NCBI RefSeq assembly: GCF_019145495.1
Contig: NZ_JAHSTU010000006.1
Coordinates: 305,636-369,635 of the forward strand
DNA from: Pseudomonas azerbaijanoccidentalis
Lineage (GTDB): Bacteria; Pseudomonadota; Gammaproteobacteria; Pseudomonadales; Pseudomonadaceae
Direction: 5' to 3'
DNA length: 64,000 nucleotides
Shown here: positions 63,008-64,000 of the stretch, piece by piece
Layout of the letters: the number at the start of each line of letters is the position of its first letter
Position numbering within the stretch: position 1 is the stretch's first letter
Program-made: the position numbers and the translations under genes
The notes under the pieces: model-generated
Told to the model about the DNA's origin: nothing
The model's database searches: none
Seen by the model: only the letters and a program-made list of their open reading frames with translations

Positions 63008-63463
63008 ATGTTTGGTATCAGCTTCTCTGAACTGCTGCTCGTCGGCCTCGTCGCCCTGCTGGTGCTGGGCCCCGAGCGCTTGCCGGGCGCTGCGCGCACC
63101 GCTGGCCTGTGGGTCGGGCGACTGAAGCGCAGCTTCAACGCAATCAAACAGGAAGTTGAACGTGAGATCGGTGCCGACGAGATTCGTCGGCAACTGCACA
63201 ACGAGCACATCCTGTCGCTTGAGCAGGAGGCGCGGAAGATCTTCACGCCGACCCAGCAAGAGCCGGCGCCGGTCGAACACGTGGGAGAGCAGACGATTCA
63301 AGCACCTGCCCCGGCTGCCGCGCCAACGCCTGCACCTGCCCCGGCAGTTGTAGAGCCTGCGCCCACTGTGGCTGCAGCCTCTCCGGTTGAACCCGTTACC
63401 CCTGCGGCAGCGCCCGTTGCGCCAGCCCCTCATGACCCAACATTGCCGCCGCGAGCCCCATGA
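63008..63463 (+). CDS. tatB: Tat translocase subunit TatB
   Basis: 151 residues: MFGISFSELLLVGLVALLVLGPERLP, with the Glu in the membrane helix and the GPERLP hinge typical for TatB, then an amphipathic helix and a long Pro/Ala-rich tail. With TatC it forms the receptor for twin-arginine signal peptides. It overlaps tatC by four bases. Confidence 0.95.
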   Translation: MFGISFSELLLVGLVALLVLGPERLPGAARTAGLWVGRLKRSFNAIKQEVEREIGADEIRRQLHNEHILSLEQEARKIFTPTQQEPAPVEHVGEQTIQAPAPAAAPTPAPAPAVVEPAPTVAAASPVEPVTPAAAPVAPAPHDPTLPPRAP

Positions 63464-64000
63464 GCGATCTTCCTGAAAACGACCAGCACATGCCGCTGGT
63501 TTCGCACCTCACCGAGTTGCGTACCCGCCTGCTGCGCTGTGTAGCGGCAATTTTCATCATTTTTGCCGGGCTGTTCGCCTTCACCCAGCAGATCTACACC
63601 TTCGTCTCGACACCGCTGCGCGCGTACCTGCCGGCCGGTGCAACGATGATCGCCACCGATGTGTCGTCGCCGTTCCTGACGCCGCTGAAGCTGACCATGA
63701 TGGTCTCGCTGTTCCTGGCGATCCCGGTGATCCTGCATCAGATCTGGGGCTTCATCGCGCCCGGCCTGTACAAGCATGAAAAACGTATTGCCGTGCCTTT
63801 GCTGGTTTCCAGCATCTTTCTGTTTTATGCCGGCATGGCCTTCGCCTACTTCCTGGTGTTCCCGCTGATCTTCAAGTTCTTCGCCGCCGCCACTCCGGCC
63901 GGTGTGGAAATGATGACCGACATCACCAGCTACCTCGATTTCGTCATGACGCTGTTCTTCGCCTTCGGCGTGGCGTTCGAGATCCCGGTAGCCGTGGTGT
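63460..64000 (+). CDS. tatC: Tat translocase subunit TatC (3' truncated by window edge)
   Basis: The first 180 codons of tatC, open to the window end. HLTELRTRLLRC at about residues 16-27 is the conserved cytoplasmic N-terminal motif, and four membrane helices are visible so far, with the FIAPGLYKHEKR loop near 98. The start overlaps the tatB stop (ATGA). Confidence 0.95.
   Translation, partial: MSDLPENDQHMPLVSHLTELRTRLLRCVAAIFIIFAGLFAFTQQIYTFVSTPLRAYLPAGATMIATDVSSPFLTPLKLTMMVSLFLAIPVILHQIWGFIAPGLYKHEKRIAVPLLVSSIFLFYAGMAFAYFLVFPLIFKFFAAATPAGVEMMTDITSYLDFVMTLFFAFGVAFEIPVAVV

Overview
The window is chromosomal DNA of a Pseudomonas of the P. fluorescens group. The evidence is the gene order ponA-maeB-nuclease-rpmE-priA-argS-SPOR-hslVU-DUF971-phaC1ZC2D-phaFI-ubiE-ubiJ-ubiB-hisI-hisE-tatABC, which matches what is known of Pseudomonas chromosomes, together with a class II (medium-chain) PHA locus and typical Pseudomonas REP palindromes. 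GC content is high, coding density is close to 90 percent, and I see no tRNA, rRNA, insertion sequence, prophage or CRISPR array.

Layout. (1) 2-8602 (+): the 3' part of an aryl-polyene (APE) type pigment cluster. It holds a truncated MMPL exporter, a CPA2-like antiporter homologue, an FAD oxidoreductase, a methyltransferase, a lipoprotein, two ketosynthases, a hot-dog dehydratase and a FabG-like reductase. Almost all neighbours overlap by a few bases. (2) 8720-11022: a LysR regulator divergent from an MFS exporter. (3) 11015-20376 (-): a complete gspC-to-gspM type II secretion operon lacking gspN and gspO. It sits directly behind a secreted GbpA-type lytic polysaccharide monooxygenase gene (20478-21944), which is probably one of its substrates. 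(4) 22240-38043 (-): hemE, gltD, gltB, an AAA-SPOR protein (DamX-like), aroB, aroK and pilQ-P-O-N-M (type IV pilus alignment complex and secretin). (5) 38258-51285: ponA (PBP1A), malic enzyme, secreted nuclease, L31, PriA, ArgS, a SPOR protein, the HslVU protease and a DUF971 protein. (6) 51545-58657: the medium-chain PHA locus with two synthases, depolymerase, PhaD, the phasins PhaF and PhaI, and a small PHA-system protein. (7) 58813-64000: ubiE-ubiJ-ubiB, hisI-hisE and tatA-tatB-tatC, with tatC cut by the window edge.

Regulatory and repeat content. At least ten REP-like doublets of two main sequence families lie in intergenic gaps, plus a third degenerate family before hisI. One doublet lies inside the start of the APE lipoprotein gene and is translated. 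Promoter-like sites are proposed for gltB, ponA, maeB, rpmE, argS, hslV (sigma-32 type) and phaC1 (sigma-54 type). Intrinsic terminators are seen after hemE, ponA, maeB and between phaD and phaF. The rpmE terminator appears to lie inside the signal-peptide codons of the downstream nuclease gene.

Nothing here is a clearly undescribed system. The best leads are the APE cluster variant with its antiporter-like gene, the type II secretion operon linked in cis to an LPMO, the in-frame REP insertion and the terminator inside a reading frame.
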